Assembly (NCBI RefSeq): GCF_003544895.1
Contig: NZ_CP032125.1
Span: forward strand, 882,001-946,000
Direction: 5' to 3'
Length of the DNA: 64,000 nucleotides
From: Profundibacter amoris
Lineage (GTDB): Bacteria > Pseudomonadota > Alphaproteobacteria > Rhodobacterales > Rhodobacteraceae
Both the position numbers and the translations under genes were made by a program. Every line of letters begins with the position of its first letter. The stretch's first letter is position 1. Positions 15,917 through 25,074 of this stretch are shown one piece after another. The notes beneath the pieces were generated by a model, which saw only the letters and a list, made by a program, of their open reading frames with translations, ran no database searches and was not told the DNA's origin.

Positions 15917-17077
15917 TCACTCTTCAAGATCGAAAGAAGGTGTTACCTTAATCCGTTGCACAATTACCGTTTCGATTTCCGATGGTGCGCGATGATTGCC
16001 CATGCGTTTCATGTACTTCATCAACATGTCGTTTCCTTTGCCGCCTGACACGTCACCACGCAGGAAGTGGATCACATAGTCAGGCAGAAACGCCTCTGCA
16101 CCCGCCTGCATAAAGTGACGCCGCGTATCGTGTTGGCTTAGGACCGGAACACGGTTGCCTTCGATGGTTGTCGTCAGCACATCCAATTGGTCGATGTGCC
16201 CTGTTTTCGATGATGCTGGGAACACAAATTCAAACTCAGATGATCTGATCGCCATAAGGGCGCTGACCACGATGTCACAAATGGGGAGGGTTCGGGCCAG
16301 TTTGTTTTTCATCTTGGGCAGATGGATCGTCTTCAATTGCAGATCGACCTGATCCCATCGAAGTGAGCGGACGTTGCCCGCGCGGATGCCTGTAAACAGC
16401 ATCACGATCCACGCCGTGCGGCGTAGCGCGTTGTTCACGCCCATGATGGCATCCCACATTGGCGACCAGTCGTCTTCGTCGAGACCATGGGCGGCGCAGG
16501 CGACCGTCCACTTGGTTTCGGTCTCGCCAGAACTTGGAGCGCGCACCTTTTTACCTGCAACAGGGTTTGGGACGTTTGCATAGTTAAACGCAGAGCCAAG
16601 ACCTGTGCGCACATGGCGGGCGGTTGCCTTCATGCCGTCCTTGGCCAGACCATTCACCACATCCTGAATCCGTGCTGATGTAACGTCGGCAACGTGCATT
16701 TTTAGGATGTCGCCTGCATGGCGCTCCAGTTTGGTCGTCATGTCGATGCGATGCCTATCCGACATTGAACCCATTGCCTGCGATGTGTCGCAGTGTTTGT
16801 CCCAACCATCACGCACGGTTGTGATGTCGGGGCTTGTGCGCACCTGTTTGCTTTTGATGTCGCCTTGTTTGCTGGCTTGCACTGCGTCCATTTCTGGAAA
16901 TGCGCCAACCTTGATCGACTTCACTTTGCCGCTGACGCGCTTTTTCAAATACCAAGTTGAGCGCCGCTTTCCGACGTTCAGATAAAGGCTTGGGAAGCGA
17001 TCACCGTCGTGACGATACATGCCCGGTGGCGCTTTCAGCAGCTTGGCGTTTTTGGTGAAGTCGATTGCGGCGGTCAT
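15917..17077 (-). CDS. tyrosine integrase of the tRNA-Thr element
   Basis: 386 residues from ATG 17077, which follows GGAG at proper spacing; an upstream extension lacks homology. The catalytic set is visible: R232 in LFTGIRAGNVRSLRWDQV, a Lys near 258, H316-x-x-R319 with H321 in SQHDTRRHF, and Y355 in MLMKYMKRM. The N terminus (FPSLYLNVGKRRSTWYLKKR) resembles the arm-binding domain of phage integrases. It would recombine the tRNA-Thr attachment site, and lies about 170 bases inside the right boundary. Repeats of TTTTGCAAC upstream of it may be its arm sites. Confidence 0.9.
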   Translation of the reverse strand: MTAAIDFTKNAKLLKAPPGMYRHDGDRFPSLYLNVGKRRSTWYLKKRVSGKVKSIKVGAFPEMDAVQASKQGDIKSKQVRTSPDITTVRDGWDKHCDTSQAMGSMSDRHRIDMTTKLERHAGDILKMHVADVTSARIQDVVNGLAKDGMKATARHVRTGLGSAFNYANVPNPVAGKKVRAPSSGETETKWTVACAAHGLDEDDWSPMWDAIMGVNNALRRTAWIVMLFTGIRAGNVRSLRWDQVDLQLKTIHLPKMKNKLARTLPICDIVVSALMAIRSSEFEFVFPASSKTGHIDQLDVLTTTIEGNRVPVLSQHDTRRHFMQAGAEAFLPDYVIHFLRGDVSGGKGNDMLMKYMKRMGNHRAPSEIETVIVQRIKVTPSFDLEE

Positions 17078-17094
17078 TCTTTCATCTCCGTTTT

Positions 17095-17175
17095 TTTTGC
17101 AACGTTTTTTGCAACACAACACATCACTAAGACGCATTATGGCGCACTGTCAACCGACTGATTTTTGTTGCAAAA
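17095..17175. repeat. TTTTGCAAC repeats near right end
   Basis: TTTTGCAAC at 17095-17103 and 17107-17115 and its complement at 17167-17175 lie between the integrase start and the right attachment site. They match the pair at 3851-3870 inside the left end. In the excised circle all would lie within a few hundred bases of the joined core, as arm sites do. Confidence 0.45.
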
Positions 17176-17243
17176 AGTTGTTAACTGCTTGTTTTATATG
17201 ATGAAGCGCGCCAAGGCGTACCAAGCGTATAAGTATGGGGGCG

Positions 17244-17293
17244 TGATTTGTAATCAGTAGGTCCGCGGTTCGAGTCCGTGTGGGGCACCATTT
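17244..17293 (+). repeat. attR: duplicated tRNA-Thr 3' end
   Basis: 50 bases equal to 3747-3797 apart from one missing G. It is a bare tRNA tail: no acceptor 5' strand or D arm precedes it, so it is not a tRNA gene. It marks the right boundary of the integrated element, giving a length of about 13.5 kb. Confidence 0.92.
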
Positions 17294-17391
17294 CACCGTA
17301 TTATAAAGTCCAGTGACATCCTTTTCAGCCTTGTATATAAGGCTATTTATGAAATAGTTTGTCCAGTGGCGTTTTTCTTGATCCGCTAACG

Positions 17392-17455
17392 TACCCCCCA
17401 GATTGGGGGTATATTTTGGGGTACGATGAAAACCCGAAAATGAGTGTACCCCCAG
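17392..17455. promoter_or_regulatory. GGGGTAC repeats before old integrase remnant
   Basis: TACCCCC (17392-17398) and GGGGGTA (17405-17411) form an inverted repeat, followed by TGGGGTAC at 17417-17424 and GTACCCCC at 17446-17453. Similar GGGGTAC clusters commonly precede P4-type integrase genes next to tRNA sites, where they act in recombination or autoregulation. Here they sit directly before a decayed P4-type integrase. Confidence 0.5.
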
Positions 17456-17791
17456 ACGCCTTTAAATGACGCAAAGATTCGAAACCTGAAAACCAAAGAG
17501 AAATCCTACAAAGTGGGTGACTTTGACGGGTTGTTTTTATTGGTGAAAGCAACAGGATCAAAGTCATGGCGGTTCAAATATCGCATAGAAGGCATAGAGA
17601 AATAACCAGTGATCGGGGATTCTCCTGCAATCAGTCTGTTGAAGGACAGATAAGTGCGGGATGCAGTCAGGGCCGAAACTGCAGGGGTGGCAATCCTAAT
17701 GAGACCAAACAACAAGAAAAACGGATCAGATAGGGGAGCCAGGGCAACGACCAAGATTCAGCTGGGATCAATCTTAATCCGAAAACCCTGA
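17444..17791 (+). pseudogene. decayed P4-type integrase, N-terminal remnant
   Basis: From a GTG at 17444 the frame reads PLNDAKIRNLKTKEKSYKVG and then LFLLVKATGSKSWRFKYRIE, a close match to the N-terminal arm-binding domain (DUF4102) of P4-family integrases. It stops at TAA 17603-17605 and continues in the same frame with VIGDSPAISLLKDR, again family-like, before a second stop at 17651. The catalytic domain is missing. P4-type integrases normally start right behind the tRNA they use, so this is the integrase of an earlier element at the same tRNA, pushed away by the present element. Confidence 0.8.
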
Positions 17792-17839
17792 ATATATCTA
17801 TGGCGTTTTGAACATCCGGCAGTCCTGCGCAAAGGGCGC

Positions 17840-18085
17840 TTAGGCCGTTTTTTGGGTAAGGTATGCTATCATTTCATTGTAGGTTCCCATCTGTGGGTAA
17901 TCGGCTTCGGGCATAGGTGTGTTCAGCGCTTTGCCAAGAGCGGTGACGAGGTTCAGGAAGTCCAGCGAGTCGATGTCGAATTCTTCTCGCAAATCCTCGT
18001 CGCGGTCAATTTCATTGATCTCGATATCAGGGGCGATGCGATGCAACTCGTCCTTTAACAGGGTTTCAATGTCGGTCTGGGTCAT
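17840..18085 (-). CDS. acyl carrier protein
   Basis: 81 residues, acidic, with the phosphopantetheine site FDIDSLDFLNLV (Ser40). Length and helix pattern are those of a free-standing acyl carrier protein. It is the last gene of a four-gene leftward operon; its ATG overlaps the stop of the E2 gene (ATGA). It is not beside fatty-acid synthesis genes, so it is a specialised carrier, probably accepting an acyl group made or activated by the preceding enzymes. That link is inferred from coupling only. Confidence 0.88.
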   Translation of the reverse strand: MTQTDIETLLKDELHRIAPDIEINEIDRDEDLREEFDIDSLDFLNLVTALGKALNTPMPEADYPQMGTYNEMIAYLTQKTA

Positions 18086-19254
18086 AATTTCTCCGGTTTC
18101 TGCAGGTGTTTGTCGATGGCGCGTAAAAACAGTGCGCCGCGGTGGCCGTCGCTGACACGATGGTCGGCGGAAAGGGTTATTGTTGTGGTCAGGCGCTCTT
18201 CAACCGCACCACCCACAGCGAACGGGTGCTCGCGCGGGGTGCCGATGCCGACAATCGCCACTTGCGGCGGATAGATTACGCCAAATAGCTGATCAACGCC
18301 GCGTTCACCCAGACTGGTCACGGTGATCGTGGCATCTGTAAGTTCGGTGGCCCGGAACCGTCCGGTCCGCACCCGCGCTGCCAAATCACGCATTGAAGTC
18401 ATCAGATCATCCAGGTTCAGGTTGGCAGCATCAAGAATTGCGGGCGCCACCAATCCGCCCCCGCGGATTGTGATGGCCATACCGGTGTTAATGGCGCTTG
18501 CGGGGTGGAATTGCCCGTCGGTTAGATAGCCATTGAATTCGGTGTATTTACGCAGCGCTTTGGCAACCGCCTTGAGGTATAGTGCGCCCAGCAAAAGGCG
18601 GGCCTCGGGGGGGCGATCAGCGTTGGTTTGATCCACAAAAGTTTGCGCCGCAGTTAAATCGACAGTGTGGGCCAGATAATAGTGCGGAATTTCGGCCTTT
18701 GAGCGGGTCATCGCGGCGGCAATGGCCGCGCGCATACCGTCCATTGGATTGACGGGGGAGGGGGGATTGGCCCGCTCGATGTCCGCCAAAGTGAGCGCGC
18801 CGCCAGGGCCGGTGCCAATGTCCCCCAATGTGCGCGGATCAATACCCTTGCTTTGTGCCAAACGCAGCGCTGCCGGGGTGATCCTGACACGATCCGTCTG
18901 GAGGGGTATGGCAGGTGTGGGGGCGGGTTCGGGCGTGGGCGATGTTGCGGCAGGCACAGGCACGGGTGGTTCCGGCTTCGGCGCTTTCTCCTGAACCGCC
19001 CTCTCCACCGGCGCCTCTCCTTTTGTACGGATTATTGCCAACGGGGTGCCAACAGGAACCTTTTTACCGATACCGACCAGATATTCTTCCAGTATGCCGT
19101 CCTCGAACGCCTCAATCTCAATTGCACCTTTCTGGGTTTCGACGACGGCAATCAGATCACCGTTGCTTACCGCATCACCCGGCGATTTCAGCCACTCGAT
19201 CAGTGTGCCCGCCTCCATGTCGGCGCCCAGTGACGGCATCAGGAATTGTCCCAT
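18082..19254 (-). CDS. 2-oxoacid dehydrogenase E2 acyltransferase
   Basis: 390 residues. A lipoyl domain sits at 1-75 with ETQKGAIEIEAF (lipoyl Lys42), then a Pro/Ala/Glu linker, a peripheral-subunit-binding domain (ITPAALRLAQSKGIDPRTLG), and a catalytic domain ending in SADHRVSDGHRGALF with His365 and Asp369. It moves the acyl group from lipoate to CoA. It is encoded between the fused E1 and an acyl carrier protein, four bases after the E1 stop. No E3 gene is in the operon; E3 is probably shared with another complex. Confidence 0.9.
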   Translation of the reverse strand: MGQFLMPSLGADMEAGTLIEWLKSPGDAVSNGDLIAVVETQKGAIEIEAFEDGILEEYLVGIGKKVPVGTPLAIIRTKGEAPVERAVQEKAPKPEPPVPVPAATSPTPEPAPTPAIPLQTDRVRITPAALRLAQSKGIDPRTLGDIGTGPGGALTLADIERANPPSPVNPMDGMRAAIAAAMTRSKAEIPHYYLAHTVDLTAAQTFVDQTNADRPPEARLLLGALYLKAVAKALRKYTEFNGYLTDGQFHPASAINTGMAITIRGGGLVAPAILDAANLNLDDLMTSMRDLAARVRTGRFRATELTDATITVTSLGERGVDQLFGVIYPPQVAIVGIGTPREHPFAVGGAVEERLTTTITLSADHRVSDGHRGALFLRAIDKHLQKPEKL

Positions 19255-19258
19255 GGCT

Positions 19259-21259
19259 CTACTCCCGTCCCACCAGTTTCAAGGCAGCCGCCACAATCCC
19301 CGGCACTTGTGGAATGGCTGCCGCCTCAAGATGCGCGGCATAGGGGATCGGCACCTCGGCACTGCACACGCGGGCCAATGGCGCATCCAGATCAAAGAAC
19401 GCGTCCTCGGCCAGTTGCATGCCGATTTCGGCGGATAATGAACCGGTTTTCCAGCCCTCGTCGACGATCAATGCGCGGTGGGTTTTGGCGACAGAGGCAA
19501 GGATCGTAGGCATATCAAGCGGGCGCAAGCAGCGCAGATCAATCACCTCGGTATTCACCCCTTGCTTGGCCAGTTCTTCGGCTGCATCAAGGGATTTGAA
19601 CAGCGATCCGCCATAGGTGATCAGCGTCAAATCCGTGCCCTCGCGACGCACGACGGCATGGTCAATATCAACCGCCCCGGCATTTTCGGCCAGTTCACCG
19701 GTCATGTTATATAGCATGACGTTTTCAAATATCAGCACCGGATCGGGATCTTGCAATGCGGTCCACAACATGCCGCGCGCATCCTCCAGTGTGGCAGGGG
19801 TCAGGATGCGCAAGCCCGGGATATGGCCATACCATCCCTCAAGGCTGTGCGAATGCTGTGCAGCCAATTGACGGCCAGCCCCTGTTGCCATGCGGATCAC
19901 CACCGGCACGCCGAACTGGTTGTTGGACATATGCCGGTAGGTGGCGGCGGTGTTCAGGATTTGGTCAAGGGCCAGCAGCGAAAAGTTGACGGTCATCACT
20001 TCGACAATCGGGCGCATTCCGGCGATTGCAGCGCCGATGCCCGCACCGGTGAAACCGGATTCCGACAGCGGTGTGTCGCGAATGCGATCCGCGCCGAACC
20101 TGTCCAGCAGACCCTTGCTAACGGCGTAACAACCGCCGTAATGACCGACATCCTCACCCATTAAAAACACGCGCTCGTCACGCTCGATAGCCTCGACAAT
20201 CCCTGCCTTTACCGCCTCGCGGTAGGTGGTCTCGACCATCTTTGCGGGCTTGGCAGGAATGGGTGCGGCGGGGCGTTCAGGGGCTGTGACATAGCGGGTC
20301 AAGGTTTCCGGCGGCTCGTCTGTACCCGCCTCGGCAAAGGCCACGGCCTCGGCGATTTCGGCGTCCACCTCGGCCACGATGGCCTTTATCTCGTCAGCGT
20401 GGAGCAAACCGGTTTCCTGCAGCCAGCCCTGAAACCGCACGATCGGCCCTTTTTCGCGCCAGTCCTCGACCTCGCCTTTGGTACGGTAATTTTGGGCGTC
20501 AAACATCGAGTGCGCACGGAACCGGTAGGTGCGGCATTCCAGAAAATAAGGTTTGCCGGTTTCCTTGATCGCGTTCAAGGCACGGCGCGTTGCGGCCTCG
20601 ACTGCGACAATGTCCATACCGTCAACAGTTTCGCCTTGAATAGAATAGCTGCGGGCCTTGGCGCTGATGTCGGTCTGCGCCTCGGTTAGATCCAGCGCTG
20701 TGCCCATCGCGTAGCCGTTGTTTTCGCAGACAAAAAGCACCGGCAAGTCCCAGAGCGACGAAAGGTTGAGCGCCTCGTGAAACTCGCCCTCGGCCACCGC
20801 ACCTTCGCCAAAAAAGCAGGCTGTCACACCGCCGGAGCCTTGCATTTTGTCGGCCAGCGCCAGCCCCACGGCCAGCGGCAAACCACCACCGACAATCGCG
20901 TTGCCGCCGTAAAAATTCGCCTCCTGACTGAACAGGTGCATTGATCCGCCGCGCCCGCCAGAACAGCCCTCGACCTTGCCATACATTTCGGCCAGCACTG
21001 TGGTCATTGGCATCCCGCGGGCCAGCGCATGGCCATGCTCTCGGTAGGTCGCAATGATGCGGTCCTCGGGTTTCAGCAACGGAATAACCCCGACCGCCAC
21101 CGCCTCTTCGCCATCATAAAGATGCAGGAACCCGCCGATTTTCTGTTGGGTATACAGTTCGGCGCATTTGCTTTCAAAGCGGCGAATGCGGATCATCCCC
21201 TTTAGCAGTGCGCGAACATGGGCGTGATCAAGGTGCGGTTTCAGGTCAGGCTTTGTCAT
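19259..21259 (-). CDS. 2-oxoacid dehydrogenase E1, alpha and beta fused
   Basis: 666 residues. The first half (to about 330) is an E1 alpha with the thiamine-diphosphate region [20 protein letters not shown] followed by [10 protein letters not shown] Pro/Ala linker ([15 protein letters not shown]) leads to an E1 beta half with [20 protein letters not shown] and [20 protein letters not shown]. It decarboxylates a 2-oxoacid, probably pyruvate or a short relative such as acetoin-type substrates, and acylates E2 lipoate. Most alphaproteobacteria keep alpha and beta separate, so the fusion is notable. Its ATG overlaps the stop of the upstream ligase gene by four bases. Confidence 0.9.
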   Translation of the reverse strand: MTKPDLKPHLDHAHVRALLKGMIRIRRFESKCAELYTQQKIGGFLHLYDGEEAVAVGVIPLLKPEDRIIATYREHGHALARGMPMTTVLAEMYGKVEGCSGGRGGSMHLFSQEANFYGGNAIVGGGLPLAVGLALADKMQGSGGVTACFFGEGAVAEGEFHEALNLSSLWDLPVLFVCENNGYAMGTALDLTEAQTDISAKARSYSIQGETVDGMDIVAVEAATRRALNAIKETGKPYFLECRTYRFRAHSMFDAQNYRTKGEVEDWREKGPIVRFQGWLQETGLLHADEIKAIVAEVDAEIAEAVAFAEAGTDEPPETLTRYVTAPERPAAPIPAKPAKMVETTYREAVKAGIVEAIERDERVFLMGEDVGHYGGCYAVSKGLLDRFGADRIRDTPLSESGFTGAGIGAAIAGMRPIVEVMTVNFSLLALDQILNTAATYRHMSNNQFGVPVVIRMATGAGRQLAAQHSHSLEGWYGHIPGLRILTPATLEDARGMLWTALQDPDPVLIFENVMLYNMTGELAENAGAVDIDHAVVRREGTDLTLITYGGSLFKSLDAAEELAKQGVNTEVIDLRCLRPLDMPTILASVAKTHRALIVDEGWKTGSLSAEIGMQLAEDAFFDLDAPLARVCSAEVPIPYAAHLEAAAIPQVPGIVAAALKLVGRE

Positions 21260-23001
21260 TGTTCATCACTTTCCAAGGTTGAAATGTCGCCTTCGGGCAG
21301 GCCCAGTTCGCGGGCTTTCAGCAGGCGCCGCATGATCTTGCCGCTGCGGGTTTTCGGCAGGTTTTTGCGAAAGACGATTTCCTTGGGCGCGACGGCCGGG
21401 CCAAGCCGCTTGCGCGCAAAGCCGCGCAGATCGAGCAACAGGTCATCATCGCCCACCACCCCCGGTTTCAGCGCGACATAGGCCTTGACGATTTCGCCGA
21501 CGGTTTCATCAGGGATGCCGATCACCGCCACCTCGGCTACTGCATCGTGTTCCATCAAGGCGCTTTCCACCTCGAATGGGCCAATCAGGTGGCCCGCACT
21601 TTTGATCACATCATCGCTGCGCCCGACGAACCAGTAGTATCCGTCAGAATCCCGCATCGCCAGATCGCCGCTCAGATACCAACCGTCGCGAAAGGCTTTT
21701 TGATAGCGCGCCTCCTCGTGCAAATAACCGCGCATCATCGAGGGCCAGCCGGGCCGCAACGCCAATTCGCCAATCGCCAATGGCGTTGTGACCTCGCGCA
21801 ACCCGTCCTCGCCGGTCTCGACAATGCCGGCATTGATGCCGGGCAGGGGTTTGCCCATCGAGCCGGGTTTGACATCCATCGACGCATAATTGGCGATCAT
21901 AATGCCGCCGGTTTCAGTCTGCCACCAGTTGTCGTGAAACGGCATTCCGAACTGCTCGTTTCCCCAGATCACCGCCTCGGGATTCAGCGGCTCGCCCACG
22001 CTTGCCATGAACCGCAGATGCGGGAAGCTGTGCGCCTTGGCCATCGCATCGCCGGCTTTCATCAACATTCGGATGGCGGTGGGCGCGGTGTACCAGACGT
22101 TGACCTGTTCATCCTCAAGGATCGAATACCAACGCTCGGGGTCGAACTCCGCCTCGTCAATGATCATGGTTGCGCCAATGGTTAAGGGCGCGATGATGCC
22201 GTAAGAGGTGCCCGTCACCCAGCCGGGATCAGCCGTGCACCAATAGGTATCGCCCGCCCGCAAATCCAGCACCATTCGCCCTGTCGCATGATGCGCGACC
22301 ACGGCCTGATGCACATGCACCGCCCCCTTTGGTTTGCCAGTGGTGCCCGAGGTGAAATGCAGCAAGGCGATGTCTTCGGGGTCTGTGGGTTCGGTTGTAA
22401 ATGTGTCGGCGGCGGTATCCATCAGGGAAATCAGGTTTTCGGTATTGTCCTCTTCGCCATCAATCAGCAGAATATGGGTTAGATCGGGCAGCCTGTCGCG
22501 GATTGATTTGACCTTGCGCCGATATAGCGCCTTTGATGTTACCAACACCTGTGCCCCGCCAATTTCCATGCGCGACTGCACAGGTTCCGGCCCAAAAGCC
22601 GAAAACATCGGACAAAAGACGCATCCGGCTTTCAGCGTGCCAAGGGCCGTGATGTAAAGTTCAGGCTTGCGTCCCAAAAGCGTATAGACCCGCGCCCCTT
22701 TTTGAACACCCAACCTGCGCAGCACATTTGCAAAGCGCGCCGTCTGGCGTTGCAGGTTCAGATAGGTAAAATCCAAACGCATTCCGTCCTTGGCGATCCA
22801 GCGAATGGCCAGCCTGTCACCCATGCCCTCTTGCACATGCCGGTCAATGGCCTCGTGCGCGATGCTCAACTTGCCGTTGGGCAAACCGTCCAGCAGGCTT
22901 TGTTCCTCTTCCCAGGAAAAACTGGTGCGTGCCTGTTCGTAATCCGGCATATTCGCCGCATCGGCGATCAGGTGGGATTTATGGATAATATCGTTGCTCA
23001 T
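21256..23001 (-). CDS. AMP-forming acyl-CoA ligase (acetyl-CoA synthetase-like)
   Basis: 581 residues from ATG 23001, which has GGAGG nearby; the open frame upstream is not homologous. ATP-binding loop [17 protein letters not shown], acyl-adenylate motif [32 protein letters not shown] hinge, and the catalytic Lys in [14 protein letters not shown] are all present. The Trp in NWWQTETGG is typical of acetyl/propionyl specificity. It is shorter than classical Acs. As first gene of the ligase-E1-E2-ACP operon it may make acetyl-CoA from acetate, or load an acid onto the carrier protein. Confidence 0.88.
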   Translation of the reverse strand: MSNDIIHKSHLIADAANMPDYEQARTSFSWEEEQSLLDGLPNGKLSIAHEAIDRHVQEGMGDRLAIRWIAKDGMRLDFTYLNLQRQTARFANVLRRLGVQKGARVYTLLGRKPELYITALGTLKAGCVFCPMFSAFGPEPVQSRMEIGGAQVLVTSKALYRRKVKSIRDRLPDLTHILLIDGEEDNTENLISLMDTAADTFTTEPTDPEDIALLHFTSGTTGKPKGAVHVHQAVVAHHATGRMVLDLRAGDTYWCTADPGWVTGTSYGIIAPLTIGATMIIDEAEFDPERWYSILEDEQVNVWYTAPTAIRMLMKAGDAMAKAHSFPHLRFMASVGEPLNPEAVIWGNEQFGMPFHDNWWQTETGGIMIANYASMDVKPGSMGKPLPGINAGIVETGEDGLREVTTPLAIGELALRPGWPSMMRGYLHEEARYQKAFRDGWYLSGDLAMRDSDGYYWFVGRSDDVIKSAGHLIGPFEVESALMEHDAVAEVAVIGIPDETVGEIVKAYVALKPGVVGDDDLLLDLRGFARKRLGPAVAPKEIVFRKNLPKTRSGKIMRRLLKARELGLPEGDISTLESDEQ

Positions 23002-23389
23002 TGTCGTGGCCTCCGGTAACAAAGTGCCTTGCAAGACAGAAAGAAACTCAAGCAATTATACCATAACTGGTATTTTTCAGGATGATTTGAATCAAGTCTG
23101 CATTTCTGGGCCGAATGTTAGCGAACAAGTTCTCATTGATGGATTGGATCGGCAGGAATAACTGCATGTGTCGGTCTGTTATAGAAAGCGATTTTCTTCG
23201 AGGCCCATATCCGGACGGATTACAGATCGCCAACATTGAGCGGGTATTTTTTCACGCTCGTCAAGTGACCCTCCGTCCCGAGAAGGCCTGATTTTTCGAC
23301 CAGTACAGTCAATTTGCAAATGTGGAATTGAACCGCTTGGGGGTGAGTAATACCTACTGAATGCGAAAAACCATGAGATTATTGGTTTT
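23002..23389. other. 388-base intergenic region with palindrome
   Basis: Short open frames here on the minus strand overlap each other and have no homology that I see. It must carry the promoter of the ligase operon. A 16-base inverted repeat lies at 23058-23073. Otherwise nothing clear. Confidence 0.5.
23058..23073. promoter_or_regulatory. operator-like palindrome upstream of ligase operon
   Basis: ATACCATAACTGGTAT: arms ATACCA and TGGTAT around TAAC, 57 bases upstream of the ligase start. The shape fits a GntR- or TetR-type operator. No regulator gene is adjacent. Confidence 0.4.
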
Positions 23390-24388
23390 TCATCCAATCA
23401 AAATCAGGTTTGATTTCAGGATTGCAACCAGCGCCACAAGGCCGAACAACAGATAAAGCCCCAGCGAAATTGCTATCCGTTTTTTCATCAGGCGGGCAAA
23501 GCTGTCGGCCATACTGTCGGGCGTTCGCCGCAGCCCCAGAATACCGGCGGCCATGCCGATGCCTGTGGCGGTGAATAGCGGCAGATACATCCAGTAGCCG
23601 ATATAATCAAATTGCGGTTTGATCACATCGAATGGGCAGTGGTGGTGCGGTTGCTCGTAAATATAAGACGAAATCACCGACACAATCGCGGTGATCGAGA
23701 TCACGAAGAACAGCGCACTGCCCAGCCCGTAGAACGCCTGTGCCACCCTGAACCGCATCGCCAGAAGGCCCAGCAGGACCATTGCCGCCAAGCCGCCAAA
23801 CAGCAGGATCAGTGCGGGTTTGGGCGGCATTGATGACAGTTCCGCCGCCACGCCCCCGCCTTCGGGGATAAAGGCCAGCGAGCAACAGGAGGTGATCGTG
23901 TCGGTTTCCAGATTCAGGAAATAGGTCAGTTGCGTTCCCGCAGCCACCACCACCAGCGGGGCCAGCAACAGCAGGATGGTGTATTTCAGTTTTGTGAACG
24001 GGTAATCCGGCGCTTTGTTGTCGATCTGGTTGATCACCAGCCAGACCAGCGCCACAAAGAACACCGCCAGTTTCAGCAACAGCGCCGGAATGCCATAGGC
24101 GTTCACATTCAGCGTTCCCACCGCGCACATCGCCCCGACAAACATCACCGACATCTGGTCGGCGTTGGATACAAACAACAGCAGCGACGCCAGTTCCAGC
24201 AGCAGCACAAAGGCCAGCGCGGTGGACACCAGATAGGTGCGTTTTTCCATGTTGATCTGCAACGCATGCCCGCTGGAAGGCTGCCAATGGCGGAGCACCC
24301 TCAGGGCAAACCATGCTGCCCACAGCACCGTCAGCGCCGAGATCAGCGAGGCCAGAACAAGGGCCAGTATTGGGGGGTGAAAGATCAT
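23390..24388 (-). CDS. polytopic membrane protein with CC and HHHC motifs (NosL cluster)
   Basis: 332 residues, about eight membrane helices. Two loops carry possible metal ligands: TSCCS (C168, C169) and YEQPHHHCPF (H248-H250, C251). I do not know its family by name. It is the last gene of an operon whose other members are two NosL-like proteins, a small membrane protein and a MacB-type ABC transporter; its ATG overlaps the ATPase stop (ATGA). The ligand-rich loops and NosL context suggest copper handling in the membrane. That is inference. Confidence 0.65.
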   Translation of the reverse strand: MIFHPPILALVLASLISALTVLWAAWFALRVLRHWQPSSGHALQINMEKRTYLVSTALAFVLLLELASLLLFVSNADQMSVMFVGAMCAVGTLNVNAYGIPALLLKLAVFFVALVWLVINQIDNKAPDYPFTKLKYTILLLLAPLVVVAAGTQLTYFLNLETDTITSCCSLAFIPEGGGVAAELSSMPPKPALILLFGGLAAMVLLGLLAMRFRVAQAFYGLGSALFFVISITAIVSVISSYIYEQPHHHCPFDVIKPQFDYIGYWMYLPLFTATGIGMAAGILGLRRTPDSMADSFARLMKKRIAISLGLYLLFGLVALVAILKSNLILIG

Positions 24389-25074
24389 GTTGCGGCAATC
24401 CCGTCGTCAATCACGCGGCCATCTTCCATACCGATCACCCGATCCACCACATCGGCCTGCCAGATGCGCGGATCGTGGCTGGTGATGATCACCGATTTAC
24501 CCTCGGTGCGCAGTTTTTCGACGATTTTCAGGAATTCGCCAACCAGCCGGGTGTCCAGATTTGCCGTTGGCTCGTCCGCGATCACATAGTCGGGGTTGTT
24601 GATCAGCGCCCGTGCGATTGCGACACGCTGGGCCTCGCCGCCCGACAGGTTTTCGACCTTCATGCCGGCTTTGTCGGCGATTTCGACATCGCCCAACAGG
24701 CGTTCGGCATTATCGCGCAATGTGCTGTATTTCAGGCCCAGCGGATAGGCGGGCAGCATTACGTTTTCCAGCACCGTCAGCCCGCGCACCAGATTGAACC
24801 GCTGGAATACAAAGCCGAATTTTTCCCGCCGGATTTCGGTCATGAATTTTTCCGGCAGCCCCGAAACCATTTTTCCTTCCAGATGGATACGCCCCACCGT
24901 AGGGCGAGACAAACAGCCGATCAATGTCAGCAGCGTGGTTTTGCCCGAGCCGCTTGGCCCCTTCAGCACCGTGGTCTGGTCCGCGCGGATTTGCAGGGTA
25001 ATGTCGCGCAGGGCGAATACCTCGTTCACGCGGCCTTCGTTATAAACCTTGCTGACGTTATCAAGTTCAATCAT
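24385..25074 (-). CDS. ABC transporter ATPase, LolD/MacB type
   Basis: 229 residues: Walker A GPSGSGKT at 39-46, signature LSGGEAQR at 143-150, Walker B VIADEPTAN with D167 and E168, and H-loop TSHDPRIW. Closest in feel to ATPases partnered with FtsX-like permeases (LolD, MacB), which drive mechanotransmission at the inner membrane and not classical substrate import. It overlaps the permease by four bases. Confidence 0.9.
   Translation of the reverse strand: MIELDNVSKVYNEGRVNEVFALRDITLQIRADQTTVLKGPSGSGKTTLLTLIGCLSRPTVGRIHLEGKMVSGLPEKFMTEIRREKFGFVFQRFNLVRGLTVLENVMLPAYPLGLKYSTLRDNAERLLGDVEIADKAGMKVENLSGGEAQRVAIARALINNPDYVIADEPTANLDTRLVGEFLKIVEKLRTEGKSVIITSHDPRIWQADVVDRVIGMEDGRVIDDGIAAT

Noticed and set aside
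15724-15927. 67-codon frame between integrase and AlpA-like gene
   Set aside because: No ribosome site, Arg/Cys-rich random look, overlaps the ends of both neighbours.
17244-17293. Second tRNA-Thr gene
   Set aside because: Only the 3' half is present; no acceptor 5' strand or D arm precedes it, so it is an attachment duplication.
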